Origin: Oculatella sp. LEGE 06141
Lineage (GTDB): Bacteria; Cyanobacteriota; Cyanobacteriia; Elainellales; Elainellaceae
Reading direction: 5' to 3'
Length of the DNA: 64,000 nt
Assembly: GCF_015207605.1 (NCBI RefSeq)
Contig: NZ_JADEWO010000031.1
Location: 1-64,000, forward strand
A program made the translations under genes and the position numbers. Below the pieces are notes generated by a model. That model had not been told where the DNA came from and did no database searches. It saw only the letters and a program-made list of their open reading frames with translations. The first letter of the stretch is position 1; each line of letters begins with the position of its first letter. This document shows, piece after piece, positions 44,216 to 53,360 of the stretch.

Positions 44216-44253
44216 GCGATCGCCGCACTGCTGAAAGGTATAGGGGCGATCGC
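44216..44253. repeat. HIP1 octamers (representative pair)
   Basis: GCGATCGC occurs at 44216-44223 and 44246-44253. This highly iterated palindrome of cyanobacterial genomes recurs throughout the window, for example at 2509, 3630, 3679, 5099, 7674 and 7707. Confidence 0.9.
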
Positions 44254-44299
44254 TTTTGCGTGAAATCCCTGTTGCTATTAAGCTGTAGCATTGAAATAG

Positions 44300-44334
44300 A
44301 GCCAATTGGCTGAGAATAATTCCGCCAATTGGCT
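44300..44334. terminator. Long hairpin made of two palindromic decamers
   Basis: AGCCAATTGGC (44300-44310) pairs with GCCAATTGGCT (44324-44334) across a 13-base loop, an 11-bp stem. Each arm contains the palindrome GCCAATTGGC, with centres 23 bases apart. It could terminate secA or bind a regulator; there is no T-tract. Confidence 0.5.
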
Positions 44335-44393
44335 TAGTAGGATTTGAAGCCGTTTTTGTGAATCCTAAGGAAAGATCTATCAGGGTTAGCACT

Positions 44394-44474
44394 ATGATTT
44401 CGATTGCCGTTCTTTTGCTATGTACGCTGAGTACGACTTACTTGCTGTTCAACTCTCGAATTCTGTCGGAATAA
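44394..44474 (+). CDS. Possible single-helix membrane peptide
   Basis: An open frame of 26 residues (MISIAVLLLCTLSTTYLLFN, then SRILSE) would form one membrane helix, the size of small photosystem or cytochrome subunits. It matches no subunit I know (not PsbM, PsbT, PsaM, PetL or PetN). There is no close Shine-Dalgarno (AAGGAAAG is 18 bases upstream). I list it only as a candidate. Confidence 0.25.
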   Translation: MISIAVLLLCTLSTTYLLFNSRILSE

Positions 44475-44495
44475 TGTGACGATTACACCAGAGAA

Positions 44496-47324
44496 TCACT
44501 CAAAGAACCCCGTTGCACTCCCCGTCTTGGTCTGGGATCTTTGAGTGATCGGTGTTCCTGCAGCAATGGGTAATACGAGTCGGCTGAGAACTCGACCATC
44601 TTCCAGCTTGTACAGGCTAAATTCTCCTCCAATTTGTTGCATCAAAAGCTGACAAATTGCTAAATGTAATCCCGGTGGCTGGTCTAATGTAGACGGTGCC
44701 AGCAGATCGTCTGGGCGACCGGTATTCAACTCCTCAATCAGGCGCGGTTCCATAACGCCATTATCTGTAATAGACAGCTCTAACCACCGAGTATCGAGCG
44801 GGCGGCACCAGATATCTAATCGTCCACTTGCTGGCGATCGACGGCAGGCGGCTGTCAGCAATTCGTAAAGAACCAGTTCAATTTTGATGACATCGCCACC
44901 AATATTGAGACTGTTGTCGTTGTGCACCTGGGACCAAAGCTGCCGTTGCTTGATCAAACTATCCACCCGTTCAAGCGATCGCTTCAGCAAACTGGCTAGA
45001 GGAATCGTCTCGTATTCATTATGAAGCTGCCACTGCTCGTGTTTCAGTATTGGTGCCATGCCCGACAGCATATTGCCAAACTGCCGCAGAATTTGGTGGA
45101 ACCGCATACTGGATACCGCATCTTTCTGATGGCTTACCTCATTCAAGCGCCGCACGCCGTTGCCCAAGGTGCGATAAATTTCTTCCAGCCGGGATTGCTT
45201 ATACCAATTCAGTTGTTCTAGCTTCTTGCGTTGTTCTGTCAGGGCATCGGTCAACGAAAGATAGCGACGACACCAGGCCAGTTGGCTAGCCAATGTACCA
45301 AAGGCGTTAAGCTGACGTTCGACCCAGCACCGCCCTAAATGGTCGGCAACCAGTACCACTCCGGTCGGTTCATGCTCCGGAGCCGTTCGCAGCGCCATCA
45401 CTAAAATTTGGCCAATATCAGAACCGCTCAGCCATTGCCGCGTTTCCGGAGAAATCGCATCAATGCTGACAGGCAACAAACCATCTGCCTGTAAAGCCGA
45501 TTGAATCAACACATCGGTGTAGATGGGAATGGTGATGTCAGAAGTTACCCCAAACTGTTTTTTGGAGAACACAGGCGTTTCCAACCGGGCTGTTTTTCGA
45601 CCGGGTTGCCAGGTGATGAGGGTTGCTAAAGGCACCTGCAATACTTGAGCAATATGCTGCATAGCCGATCGCTGTAGCCGTTCCAGGTCGTGGGTTTGCT
45701 GCATGGTGGTCAGCCCCCACTGAATGGTTTGATGCACCTTATGCTGCTGGTCGTTCTCTCTCTGGAGATGCCACTGATGCAAAATCAAGCCAACTTGCTG
45801 GCTCACCACGCGGAGGATATCTCGCTCGCTACGGTTCCAGGCACGAGTTGATTCCTGGCCAATCACCAGAATGCCTTCTAAGGGGTGGTTGGTAGCCGTG
45901 CTGCACACTAGCAGCGATCGCACTCCCGCGTCCAGAAAGACCTGCCGCCAAGCCATGAGCTTGAGATCCTCTTCTAGATTCTCGATGCCAACGGCCTCTG
46001 TGCTGCGTTCTAGCATTTGCCAGTCAATTCCGTTCAGCTTTTCCAACGCCGTGGTAATAGGGCGGCGACCAGTCGGGTGCGTTTGATAGCAGATTTCAAA
46101 TGCTTCTTGATCGTTGTTGTAGAGCAAGACCAAAAACCGCTCAGCCCGCAACCGCTGGCAGATCTGCTGTGCACACTTCTTCAAGGTGTTATTCCAGTCA
46201 TCCTCGCTGTAGATGGCTCGCGTGATCTCGGCGGTGAGGGATTGATCGAGTTTAATCTGCTGAACGGTTTCTTCCATCCGTTCTAGGGGTGCTGTTAAGG
46301 CCACCAGTTGGGCGGCACCTCGTACATAATTTTTCTCTTCTTCTGACCAGATCCGGGCTTCGCTCCCTTCAACCGCCAGAAACCCCAGCAGTTCGTTTTG
46401 AAACAGAACAGGAGCAGCTAGTAGCGATCGCGCTTGAATTTGTTGCATCAACCGTCCGGTGATATCCGCCTTGAGAGAACTATGGGCTTCTCCAATGGAT
46501 ACCAGCTGATCAGCGGCAAGAGCCTGGTAAAAACTGCTCACCTCTTGCACGGCAATTCCAGATGCAGGTGGGTTAGCTTCACCAACGCTTCCCGTTTTGT
46601 CTCGGTTGCCCAACCGCCGCCAAAAGTAGCGACGTTCCGCCTCAAACCAGTAGACGTTAGTACGATCGGGGTTAATGAATCGGTGGGTTTCATCAATGAT
46701 GGCTTCTAGCCGCTGCTTGAGGGTCGGAAGCGATCGCAGTTTAGACAGCAGCACTAAAAGCGGTTCGGCGGGTCGTTTGGTTTGTTGCCGTTGCCAGTCG
46801 CTCTCCAACTGATAAAGCGCTTCTGCTAAGGCTCCTAACAGCATCGACAAGCGCGCTTTTTCCTCAGAATGGGGTGATGTTCCCCAAAGCAGCGATCCCA
46901 GCAGCGTCACACCTAAACAGCGGTCTTTGTGCCGAATGGGGAAGATGATAGTGCCCTGAATCTGATGTTTTTGGGCGGCTCTGCGCCATTCTCCGGCTCT
47001 ACTTTCTTCGCGCAGGTCTGGCACCCCAATTGGACGTTGCTGAATCACAACTTGCTCTAGCAAGTCACCCGGGTTGAGGGTGAAGCGCTGCTTCAGAAAA
47101 ATTGCATCTCCACTGGGAGCCACTCCGCCCTTGCCCGCCAGTCGATGCTCGACGCGATCGTATAACCCAATCCAGATCAGGGCATAGTTAAACTCGACCT
47201 GTAGATATTGAAGCGTAATCTCGATTAACGCATCTGAATTTTCCTCTTCCCGCAAGGCTTGAAGAGTGCGTCCCAAGGCAACCAATTGTTTTTCATAGGT
47301 TGATGGTTCTTTTTGCGAACCCAT
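44496..47324 (-). CDS. Multi-GAF sensor protein with degenerate histidine kinase ATPase domain
   Basis: 942 residues. Four GAF-like domains can be traced: about 30-170 (NYALIWIGLYDRVEHRL ... GTIIFPIRHKDRCLGVTLLG), 200-350 (RTNVYWFEAERRYFWRRLG ... LLGFLAVEG), 370-530 (RFLVLLYNNDQEAF ... LEGILVIGQ) and 545-690. The C-terminal 140 residues resemble a HATPase with DNGVMEP as the G1-like box, but the N box reads YELLTAACRRSP without its Asn. No convincing phosphoacceptor H-box precedes it (EVSHQKDAV is the nearest). It may therefore be a ligand or redox sensor that does not phosphorylate. No response regulator is adjacent. Confidence 0.85.
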   Translation of the reverse strand: MGSQKEPSTYEKQLVALGRTLQALREEENSDALIEITLQYLQVEFNYALIWIGLYDRVEHRLAGKGGVAPSGDAIFLKQRFTLNPGDLLEQVVIQQRPIGVPDLREESRAGEWRRAAQKHQIQGTIIFPIRHKDRCLGVTLLGSLLWGTSPHSEEKARLSMLLGALAEALYQLESDWQRQQTKRPAEPLLVLLSKLRSLPTLKQRLEAIIDETHRFINPDRTNVYWFEAERRYFWRRLGNRDKTGSVGEANPPASGIAVQEVSSFYQALAADQLVSIGEAHSSLKADITGRLMQQIQARSLLAAPVLFQNELLGFLAVEGSEARIWSEEEKNYVRGAAQLVALTAPLERMEETVQQIKLDQSLTAEITRAIYSEDDWNNTLKKCAQQICQRLRAERFLVLLYNNDQEAFEICYQTHPTGRRPITTALEKLNGIDWQMLERSTEAVGIENLEEDLKLMAWRQVFLDAGVRSLLVCSTATNHPLEGILVIGQESTRAWNRSERDILRVVSQQVGLILHQWHLQRENDQQHKVHQTIQWGLTTMQQTHDLERLQRSAMQHIAQVLQVPLATLITWQPGRKTARLETPVFSKKQFGVTSDITIPIYTDVLIQSALQADGLLPVSIDAISPETRQWLSGSDIGQILVMALRTAPEHEPTGVVLVADHLGRCWVERQLNAFGTLASQLAWCRRYLSLTDALTEQRKKLEQLNWYKQSRLEEIYRTLGNGVRRLNEVSHQKDAVSSMRFHQILRQFGNMLSGMAPILKHEQWQLHNEYETIPLASLLKRSLERVDSLIKQRQLWSQVHNDNSLNIGGDVIKIELVLYELLTAACRRSPASGRLDIWCRPLDTRWLELSITDNGVMEPRLIEELNTGRPDDLLAPSTLDQPPGLHLAICQLLMQQIGGEFSLYKLEDGRVLSRLVLPIAAGTPITQRSQTKTGSATGFFE

Positions 47325-47526
47325 GCTGTTTAACTCCTATATGACACGGGTTGCCTATACAGCTCGTTGGGACAAACAAGTGCAGCTAGTTGGATCGGTT
47401 TCCCAAGAGGCATTTACACGGCTGAGCGTTTATCTGCTGAGTTTACTCTGCACCCTGATTTCATGGAGTAGGCACCTGTTATCACAGTATCTGACGAAGA
47501 AAGGCCATTCGTCTGGTTCTGAATAG
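47323..47526 (+). CDS. Possible small hypothetical protein
   Basis: An open frame of 67 residues starting at ATG 47323, overlapping the start of the minus-strand GAF gene by two bases. It has one hydrophobic stretch (LSVYLLSLLCTLISW) and a basic tail. I recognise no family. It may be noise on the strand opposite the GAF gene promoter, or a genuine small membrane protein. Confidence 0.25.
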   Translation: MLFNSYMTRVAYTARWDKQVQLVGSVSQEAFTRLSVYLLSLLCTLISWSRHLLSQYLTKKGHSSGSE

Positions 47527-47756
47527 CAAGGCGGTTGCATTGCCATTCTTTGTGCTTCCCTTACCCTAATGTATAGCCCCTGTTGGTTCTATTAAGAGGC
47601 TGTAGCGCTCTGTTAAACCAACCCATTTCACGCTTCGTTTTCTTCAGTGATACAGCACCCTTTTTTAGAGTGCCCCAGACGAGTCCACTCTATATATCTT
47701 TTTGACTCGGTTGGTAACGGTTTGCAATTTCGAGAATAATGGGGAGGAATGGTTGG

Positions 47757-48932
47757 ATGACACCGTTGGATATTTATCAAACTGCTGTGCGCCCTGTTTT
47801 ATTTTCGGGATTGAAAGCCGATCCAGAGTTGCTGCATCAGCGATCGCTCCAAATGTTGAACTGGATGGATGCCCAGCGCGATCGCCCTCCAATTCGCTGG
47901 CTCCATCATCAGCTACAGCAGGCTTACTGTATTCAGCCTGTGGCCTTGCAGCAAACTCTGTGGGGCTTGTCGTTCAACAACCCAGTTGGATTGGCGGCTG
48001 GTTTCGATAAGGATGGTCTGGCGGTAGGGATGTGGCCCAATTTTGGCTTTGGCTTTGCTGAACTGGGAACGGTAACCTTACATGCCCAACCGGGAAACCC
48101 AAAACCTCGACTGTTTAGGCTGCCCTCAGATCAGGCTGCCCTCAATCGTATGGGATTTAACAATCAAGGAGCTGCCGCGCTGGCAGAGCGGTTGAGCCGC
48201 AGGCGGCTGACTGCGCCGTTTGCCGGCCAGACCTCGCAAAATGGATTGGTGGCTGGCTCTATTCCAATTGGGATTAACCTGGGGAAGTCCAAGATTACGC
48301 CGTTAGAGATGGCCGCCGAAGATTATGTTGGCAGCTTTCGGCTACTAAAGGCGTTGGGAGACTATTTTGTGGTCAATGTTTCATCCCCCAATACGCCCGG
48401 ATTGCGATCGCTGCAAGCGGCGGATCAACTTGAACGTATCTTCATAGCACTGCAACAAGAGAACGATGCCCAAAAACCGATCCTGGTGAAAATTGCGCCC
48501 GATCTGGAGTGGGATGCGATCGCGGCGGTGATCGATCTGGCTCAAGCGCATCGACTTGCTGGAATTATTGCAACCAATACCACGATTCGGCGGGACAATC
48601 TGATCACAAAGCAGATTGCGGCCACCGGAAACCCAGTCAGTGAAGAGGCGGGTGGCATTAGTGGTGCCCCTGTTCGGCAACGCGCCACCGAAATCATCCG
48701 TTTTATCTACCAAAAAACAGGAGGACAGCTACCCATTGTCGGGGTTGGCGGCATTTTTACAGCGCAGGATGCCTGGGAAAAGATTACAGCAGGTGCCAGC
48801 CTGATTCAGGTGTACACCGGTTGGATCTATGAAGGCCCCTGGATGGTACGACGAATTTTAGAAGGGTTATCACACCAATTAGAACAGCACGACTTAGCGA
48901 CCATCGCAGACGCGGTTGGGCTAAGTGCTTAG
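47757..48932 (+). CDS. pyrD: Quinone-dependent dihydroorotate dehydrogenase
   Basis: 391 residues, class 2 DHODH. The N-terminal helices ([33 protein letters not shown]) form the quinone tunnel. FMN-binding and catalytic parts follow: [37 protein letters not shown] (catalytic Ser) and [20 protein letters not shown]. It oxidises dihydroorotate in pyrimidine synthesis, feeding electrons to plastoquinone. ATG 47757 has GGGGAGG nine bases upstream; the earlier ATG at 47739 lies before that site. Confidence 0.95.
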   Translation: MTPLDIYQTAVRPVLFSGLKADPELLHQRSLQMLNWMDAQRDRPPIRWLHHQLQQAYCIQPVALQQTLWGLSFNNPVGLAAGFDKDGLAVGMWPNFGFGFAELGTVTLHAQPGNPKPRLFRLPSDQAALNRMGFNNQGAAALAERLSRRRLTAPFAGQTSQNGLVAGSIPIGINLGKSKITPLEMAAEDYVGSFRLLKALGDYFVVNVSSPNTPGLRSLQAADQLERIFIALQQENDAQKPILVKIAPDLEWDAIAAVIDLAQAHRLAGIIATNTTIRRDNLITKQIAATGNPVSEEAGGISGAPVRQRATEIIRFIYQKTGGQLPIVGVGGIFTAQDAWEKITAGASLIQVYTGWIYEGPWMVRRILEGLSHQLEQHDLATIADAVGLSA

Positions 48933-48964
48933 CCTTCTCAACGCAAGAGGAATTGAACAGGGTT

Positions 48965-49426
48965 ATGAAAGTAGAGTTTCGCGAGTGTGACTTTTTTGAT
49001 TTATGGATGTGGCTGGAGTTTGAAACTACTCCAGCCTCCATGGAGCAGCAGTATCTTGAGGAGGTCTTCAACTCCTGGTTTTTCCTCGGCAAATTAGGTG
49101 GGTTTAATGCCGAAAACCTGCAAGTTCAAGACACTGGTTTGGATATCAGCTATCTCAACTATGACGAAGACCAGGCTGAAAGCAGCTTCATGGCGCTGAT
49201 GCACAACATGGCAGAGGTTGAGTACCAGGGCAACTGGGGGCGATGTTGGTTTGACCTGGGCACTACAGATGCGATCGCCCTGGATGTGTTGATCAACGCC
49301 CTCAAGCAGTTCAGCAAGGACTACGTTCCAATCGTGAGGCTGATTATTGGCGGTGAAAATTCAGATTGGAAAATTCCAGGCAGCAAGCGTCCTTCGCTGG
49401 ACGGAGGCGAAAACGAGCAAAATTAA
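48965..49426 (+). CDS. DUF3531 family protein
   Basis: 153 residues of the cyanobacteria/plastid DUF3531 family. Conserved features are MKVEFRECDFFDLWMWLEFE, YLEEVFNSWFFLGKLGGFNAENLQ and YQGNWGRCWFDLGTTDAIALDVLINAL. It is acidic with many aromatics and has no membrane segment. The function is unknown. ATG 48965 follows CAAGAGGAATTG. It lies 32 bases after pyrD on the same strand, so the two may be cotranscribed. Confidence 0.85.
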   Translation: MKVEFRECDFFDLWMWLEFETTPASMEQQYLEEVFNSWFFLGKLGGFNAENLQVQDTGLDISYLNYDEDQAESSFMALMHNMAEVEYQGNWGRCWFDLGTTDAIALDVLINALKQFSKDYVPIVRLIIGGENSDWKIPGSKRPSLDGGENEQN

Positions 49427-49489
49427 CCAGTGTTCCATCGCTCAGCTATGGATATTTCAATACCACAACCCTTAACCCAGCATTGACTG

Positions 49490-49930
49490 ATGAGAAAACC
49501 GGGTCATATTCGAGTGATAGCGTTAGGGCTGATTCGTGCGAACGATCGTATTTTTGTCTCTGAAGGATACGACTCAGTTAAACAGCAGCGCTTTTATCGC
49601 GCCTTGGGGGGCGGCGTTGATTTCGGAGAAACCAGCTTAGAGGCTCTTCAGCGCGAGTTTCAAGAAGAAGTGCAAGCCGAGCTGGTTAATATCAAATACC
49701 TGGGCTGTATTGAGAACATCTTTTCGTTTGAAGGACAACCCGGGCATGAGCTGATCCAACTCTATGAATGCGATTTTGCCGATCCTAAATTCTATGAGCT
49801 AGAGAGTTTGACGTTTAACGAGCGCGATCGCCCCCACAAAGCAATGTGGATTGAAGTCGAGCGGATTAGATCAGGAGATCTACGCCTCGTTCCAGAGTCG
49901 TTTCTGGATTACCTCAAACCCTCTGCTTGA
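49490..49930 (+). CDS. NUDIX hydrolase
   Basis: 146 residues. The Nudix box begins at GGGVDFGETSLEALQREFQEEV (about residues 40-61), where REFQEE supplies the catalytic Glu residues. The core begins IRVIALGLIRANDRIFVSEGYD. The C-terminal half (YECDFADPKFYELESLTFNE) is typical of the ADP-ribose/8-oxo-dGTP-like group, but no substrate can be named. ATG 49490 is the start. A terminator follows. Confidence 0.9.
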   Translation: MRKPGHIRVIALGLIRANDRIFVSEGYDSVKQQRFYRALGGGVDFGETSLEALQREFQEEVQAELVNIKYLGCIENIFSFEGQPGHELIQLYECDFADPKFYELESLTFNERDRPHKAMWIEVERIRSGDLRLVPESFLDYLKPSA

Positions 49931-49948
49931 GGCCAGAAGGCCACATGA

Positions 49949-49984
49949 CAAGAGCCAAACCCTTTGAATGAAGTTTGGCTCTTG
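49949..49984. terminator. Strong hairpin between convergent NUDIX and ssb genes
   Basis: CAAGAGCCAAAC and GTTTGGCTCTTG form a perfect 12-bp stem around a 12-base loop. There is no long T-tract, although GTTG follows on the plus strand. Confidence 0.75.
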
Positions 49985-50008
49985 TTGTGGATATCGGCAG
50001 TCGGTGTC

Positions 50009-50374
50009 TTAAAATTCATCCTCAGAATAACTGGCATTCATTCCAGATTCGCTCTCTCGCTTCGAGCCTAGCAACTCTAGCCGATCCACACGAATCACTG
50101 GTTTCGATCGTTCAGCACCAGTGCCGCGATCTTGCCAGTAGTCAAATTTGAGTGTGCCCGTGACACCCACTAAGCTGCCTTTGCGGACATAGTTAGCGGC
50201 AATTTCTGCTGTTTTACCCCAAATCTCTAAGCTAAACCAGTCTGGTTCGTCGCTGTTGCGCCGCCGTCGATCAACTGCAAGCGTTAAATTACAGACCACA
50301 TTGCCTGACTCGAAATACTTCACGTCGGGGTCTCTGCCGGCGCGACCCACTAAATTAACAACGTTCAAACTCAT
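50009..50374 (-). CDS. ssb: Single-stranded DNA-binding protein
   Basis: 121 residues, an OB fold: MSLNVVNLVGRAGRDPDVKYFESGNVVCNLTLAVDRR, DWFSLEIWGKTAEIAANYVRKGSLVGVTGTLKFDYWQDR. The acidic C-terminal tip (YSEDEF) matches the DDDIPF-like partner-binding tail of SSB. It is shorter than E. coli Ssb but normal for the cyanobacterial short form. It protects single-stranded DNA in replication and repair. Confidence 0.92.
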   Translation of the reverse strand: MSLNVVNLVGRAGRDPDVKYFESGNVVCNLTLAVDRRRRNSDEPDWFSLEIWGKTAEIAANYVRKGSLVGVTGTLKFDYWQDRGTGAERSKPVIRVDRLELLGSKRESESGMNASYSEDEF

Positions 50375-50867
50375 GGGACTTAATCACGATCGAGATGTTG
50401 TGAAATCAGTTTAATCTAACCCCACAATAACGAGGATTAGAAATTCAAACGAAACGTACATTTGTATCAATTATAAAACCGTTCAGGTTGAATGGTTCAA
50501 CGGTTGCGATCGCCTTACTTCTACAGGCACATCATCAGGAACGGTATGTGTTCTGGTCGTTTAGTGCTGGTTTCAGGCCAGTTGCAGGAACAAACGCCAC
50601 GAAACAGAGTCTGCACATCTTATATCAGCTAATGTTCAAGTTATTTAAGGATTATCTTGATTAATCTGTGCGGAGCAGAGCCATTTGTTCTAGAAGATAG
50701 TCATTCTAATAGTTTCTGAGCGTGTCGGTCTCAGAGGCCAATAATTAAGAGTCTGTCTGGCGACTAGACTGTAGATGTAAAACATAATAAAATCCACTTC
50801 GACCGGGTAAATCTGGTCGCCGTGTGATATCAAGCCGAATCATCTGATTTTGGGAGCTTAGAAGCTA
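50375..50867. other. 493-base spacer before mreB
   Basis: No gene is supported. A CATAAT -10-like hexamer (50783-50788) lies about 80 bases before mreB, and CGACC-N10-GGTCG (50800-50819) forms a small hairpin in the presumed leader. The rest is unremarkable apart from a HIP1-type core near 50508. Confidence 0.5.
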
Positions 50868-51911
50868 GTGGGTTTCTTCAGTCGTTTCTCCTTCTCGCGT
50901 GATATGGGTATCGATTTAGGTACTGCCAACACGCTGGTTTATGTTTCTGGTAAAGGCATCGTGCTTCAAGAGCCTTCGGTTGTGGCGATGGATCACAATG
51001 ATAAGGTGCCCCTAGCCGTCGGAGAAGATGCCAAAAAAATGCTGGGTCGAACTCCAGGAAATGTGGTTGCTCTGCGTCCGCTTCGCGATGGCGTGATTGC
51101 GGATTTTGATACGGCTGAGCTGATGCTAAAGCACTTTATTCGGCGTGTGCATGAAGGTCGTACTCTAGTATCTCCACGAATTGTCATTGGTATTCCCAGC
51201 GGTGTAACCGGAGTTGAACGGCGAGCGGTGATGGAAGCTGCATCTCAAGCGGGTGCGCGTGACGTTTATTTGATTGATGAGCCTGTTGCCGCGGCTATTG
51301 GGGCTGGTTTGCCTGTGGCTGAACCAACGGGCAACATGATTATTGATATTGGTGGTGGAACAACCGAAGTTGCCGTTTTGAGTTTGCAAGGAACGGTGCT
51401 GAGCGAGTCGGTACGGGTGGCCGGGGATGAATTGAGTGAGGCCATCACTCAGTACATGAAAAAGGTTCACAACCTGGTAATTGGAGAAAGAACCTCGGAA
51501 GAAATCAAAATTTCGATTGGCTCTGCTTATCCATCTGATGACGACGATGATGTGTTGATGGATGTAAGGGGTTTGCATTTGTTGTCTGGTTTACCCCGAA
51601 CCGTTACTGTTAAAGGGCCAGAGATTCGTGAGGCGATGTCTGAACCGCTCTCTGTCATTATTGAGGCAGTAAAGCGCACCTTGGAACGTACTCCGCCTGA
51701 ACTGGCTGCTGACATTATTGATCGGGGCATTATGTTGGCTGGAGGGGGTGCCCTACTCAAAGGGTTAGATACCCTCATTAGCCATGAAACTGGCATAGTG
51801 GTTCATGTTGCAGCTGATCCGCTGAGCTGTGTTGTTTTAGGAACGGGTCGGGTTCTGGAAAACTTTAAGCAATTAGAGCGGGTATTTAGCGGTCGTTCTC
51901 GCAATCTCTAA
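50868..51911 (+). CDS. mreB: Rod shape-determining protein MreB
   Basis: 347 residues, bacterial actin. The start FSFSRDMGIDLGTANTLVYV holds the first phosphate loop. IDEPVAAAIGAGLPV and IDIGGGTTEVAVL (phosphate 2) and AGGGALLKGLD (adenosine motif) are intact. It forms membrane filaments that guide side-wall peptidoglycan synthesis. GTG 50868 is the start. mreC and mreD follow on the same strand in the standard order. Confidence 0.97.
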   Translation: MGFFSRFSFSRDMGIDLGTANTLVYVSGKGIVLQEPSVVAMDHNDKVPLAVGEDAKKMLGRTPGNVVALRPLRDGVIADFDTAELMLKHFIRRVHEGRTLVSPRIVIGIPSGVTGVERRAVMEAASQAGARDVYLIDEPVAAAIGAGLPVAEPTGNMIIDIGGGTTEVAVLSLQGTVLSESVRVAGDELSEAITQYMKKVHNLVIGERTSEEIKISIGSAYPSDDDDDVLMDVRGLHLLSGLPRTVTVKGPEIREAMSEPLSVIIEAVKRTLERTPPELAADIIDRGIMLAGGGALLKGLDTLISHETGIVVHVAADPLSCVVLGTGRVLENFKQLERVFSGRSRNL

Positions 51912-51960
51912 ACATTCGTGTAGTTCTTCTGCATCGCTAACGCGAACAATTGTGGTGTGA

Positions 51961-52731
51961 ATGTACATATTAAGACGCTGGTGGGATCGGCACGGAATCA
52001 GGGCTGGGATCGTTTGTCTAGTCATAGCCGCTGCCTGGGGAGTGAGGCAAAACCAAGGATTGTTTGTTGTAGAGATCTATCAGCGATTATCTCGTCCGTT
52101 TGAACCAGAATATACTCAGGCCGAGATTGAGGAAAACGCTGCGGTTCTGGAGTTACAGCAACGCTTGATTGAGTTGGAAAATCAGAATCAGCAGTTACAG
52201 CAACTGTTGGATTATGTGAAAACTCGCCCAGATCAAGGAATTGCTGCTCCGGTGATTGGCCGCAGTGCTGACCACTGGTGGCAGCAGGTTACCATTGGTC
52301 GTGGTCGTCGGCAGGGGATTCAGGTTGGTGCGATCGTTTCTGGAACAGGCGGTTTAGTGGGACGAGTCATTCAGGTGACCCCCAACACTAGCCGAGTCTT
52401 GCTAATTAGTGACCCAACCAGCCAGGTGGGTGTAACGATCAGCCGATCGCGCCACATGGGTTATATGCGGGGACAGGCCGAGAACCGAGCCGTTATGGAA
52501 TTTTTCGATAAAGTGCCAGATGTTCGCGCTGGAGACATTGTTTCTACCTCCTCCTTTAGCCAACTCTTTCCGCCCGGGTTGCCAGTAGGACGAGTAGAAT
52601 CAGTCAACCTGAACAAAAGCCCTGCCCCAGAAGCGGTGATTGAGTTGTCTGCTCCGATCAGCCACCTGGAATGGGTGATGGTTTTTCCTAACCCCAAAGT
52701 TGTTGATTCCGAGGTGTTTTCGGGTAACTGA
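51961..52731 (+). CDS. mreC: Rod shape-determining protein MreC
   Basis: 256 residues. A membrane helix (GIRAGIVCLVIAAAWGV, about 12-28) leads to a coiled coil (EIEENAAVLELQQRLIELENQNQQLQQLLDYV, about 55-86) and a beta-rich periplasmic domain (VTIGRGRRQGIQVGAIVSGTGGLVGRV). MreC links MreB filaments to penicillin-binding proteins. It follows mreB after 49 bases. Confidence 0.96.
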   Translation: MYILRRWWDRHGIRAGIVCLVIAAAWGVRQNQGLFVVEIYQRLSRPFEPEYTQAEIEENAAVLELQQRLIELENQNQQLQQLLDYVKTRPDQGIAAPVIGRSADHWWQQVTIGRGRRQGIQVGAIVSGTGGLVGRVIQVTPNTSRVLLISDPTSQVGVTISRSRHMGYMRGQAENRAVMEFFDKVPDVRAGDIVSTSSFSQLFPPGLPVGRVESVNLNKSPAPEAVIELSAPISHLEWVMVFPNPKVVDSEVFSGN

Positions 52732-52790
52732 TGTCTGGCGCAGGAGTTTAGCGTCAGCATCTAGCGTCAGCATTTCAGAGGTGAATTAGA

Positions 52791-53360
52791 TTGCTTGATT
52801 CGTTCCAGGAAAGCCCCTATGGTCAGCTCTTACTCAATTGGGCTGTTGTCATCGGTTCTGTTTTGCTGTGCTTACTGGTTTTACCGACTCGGTTTCCGGG
52901 TATGGAACTGCTGGGTGTGGGACCAAACTGGTTGCTAATTTGGGTTGTTGCCTGGAGCGTTAACCGTACGGTGTTTCAAGGAGCGATCGCCGGGTTGGCG
53001 CTAGGATTAATTCAAGATGGAATGACATCGGCTCATCCCACTCATGTTTTGAGCCTGGTGGTTGCTGGTGTGTTGACCGCTCGCTTGCAAAAACAGCGGT
53101 ACGTGAAAGAAGACTTTATCTCGATCGCACTGATTGTGTTTGGGATGGCTGTCGTCACCGAAACCATCACGGCGATTCAATTTAGTTGGCAAGGCATTGG
53201 CTCAAACACGCTGGGTGCTTATCCAACATTAGGAGAGATTTGGGTATACCATCAGCGAATTGCACTGAGTTCAGCCATCCTCAGCAGCCTTTGGGCACCC
53301 GTTGTTTATTATCCGCTTAACCGTTGGTGGGAACGAATCAAACTTCCCGACTCTGCTTAG
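52791..53360 (+). CDS. mreD: Rod shape-determining protein MreD
   Basis: 189 residues with about five membrane helices (WAVVIGSVLLCLLVLPTRF; WLLIWVVAWSV; GAIAGLALGLIQDGM; ISIALIVFGMAVVTETITAI; LSSAILSSLWAPVVYYPL). It forms the elongasome membrane module with MreC. TTG 52791 is the start, with GAGGTGAATT upstream. Its stop overlaps the convergent HAD gene by four bases. Confidence 0.93.
   Translation: MLDSFQESPYGQLLLNWAVVIGSVLLCLLVLPTRFPGMELLGVGPNWLLIWVVAWSVNRTVFQGAIAGLALGLIQDGMTSAHPTHVLSLVVAGVLTARLQKQRYVKEDFISIALIVFGMAVVTETITAIQFSWQGIGSNTLGAYPTLGEIWVYHQRIALSSAILSSLWAPVVYYPLNRWWERIKLPDSA

Larger units (their letters stand above)
44146..44495. other. Spacer between secA and the GAF gene
   Basis: It holds two HIP1 octamers, the long stem at 44300-44334, and a possible 26-codon membrane peptide at 44394-44474. 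Nothing else was recognised. Confidence 0.6.
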
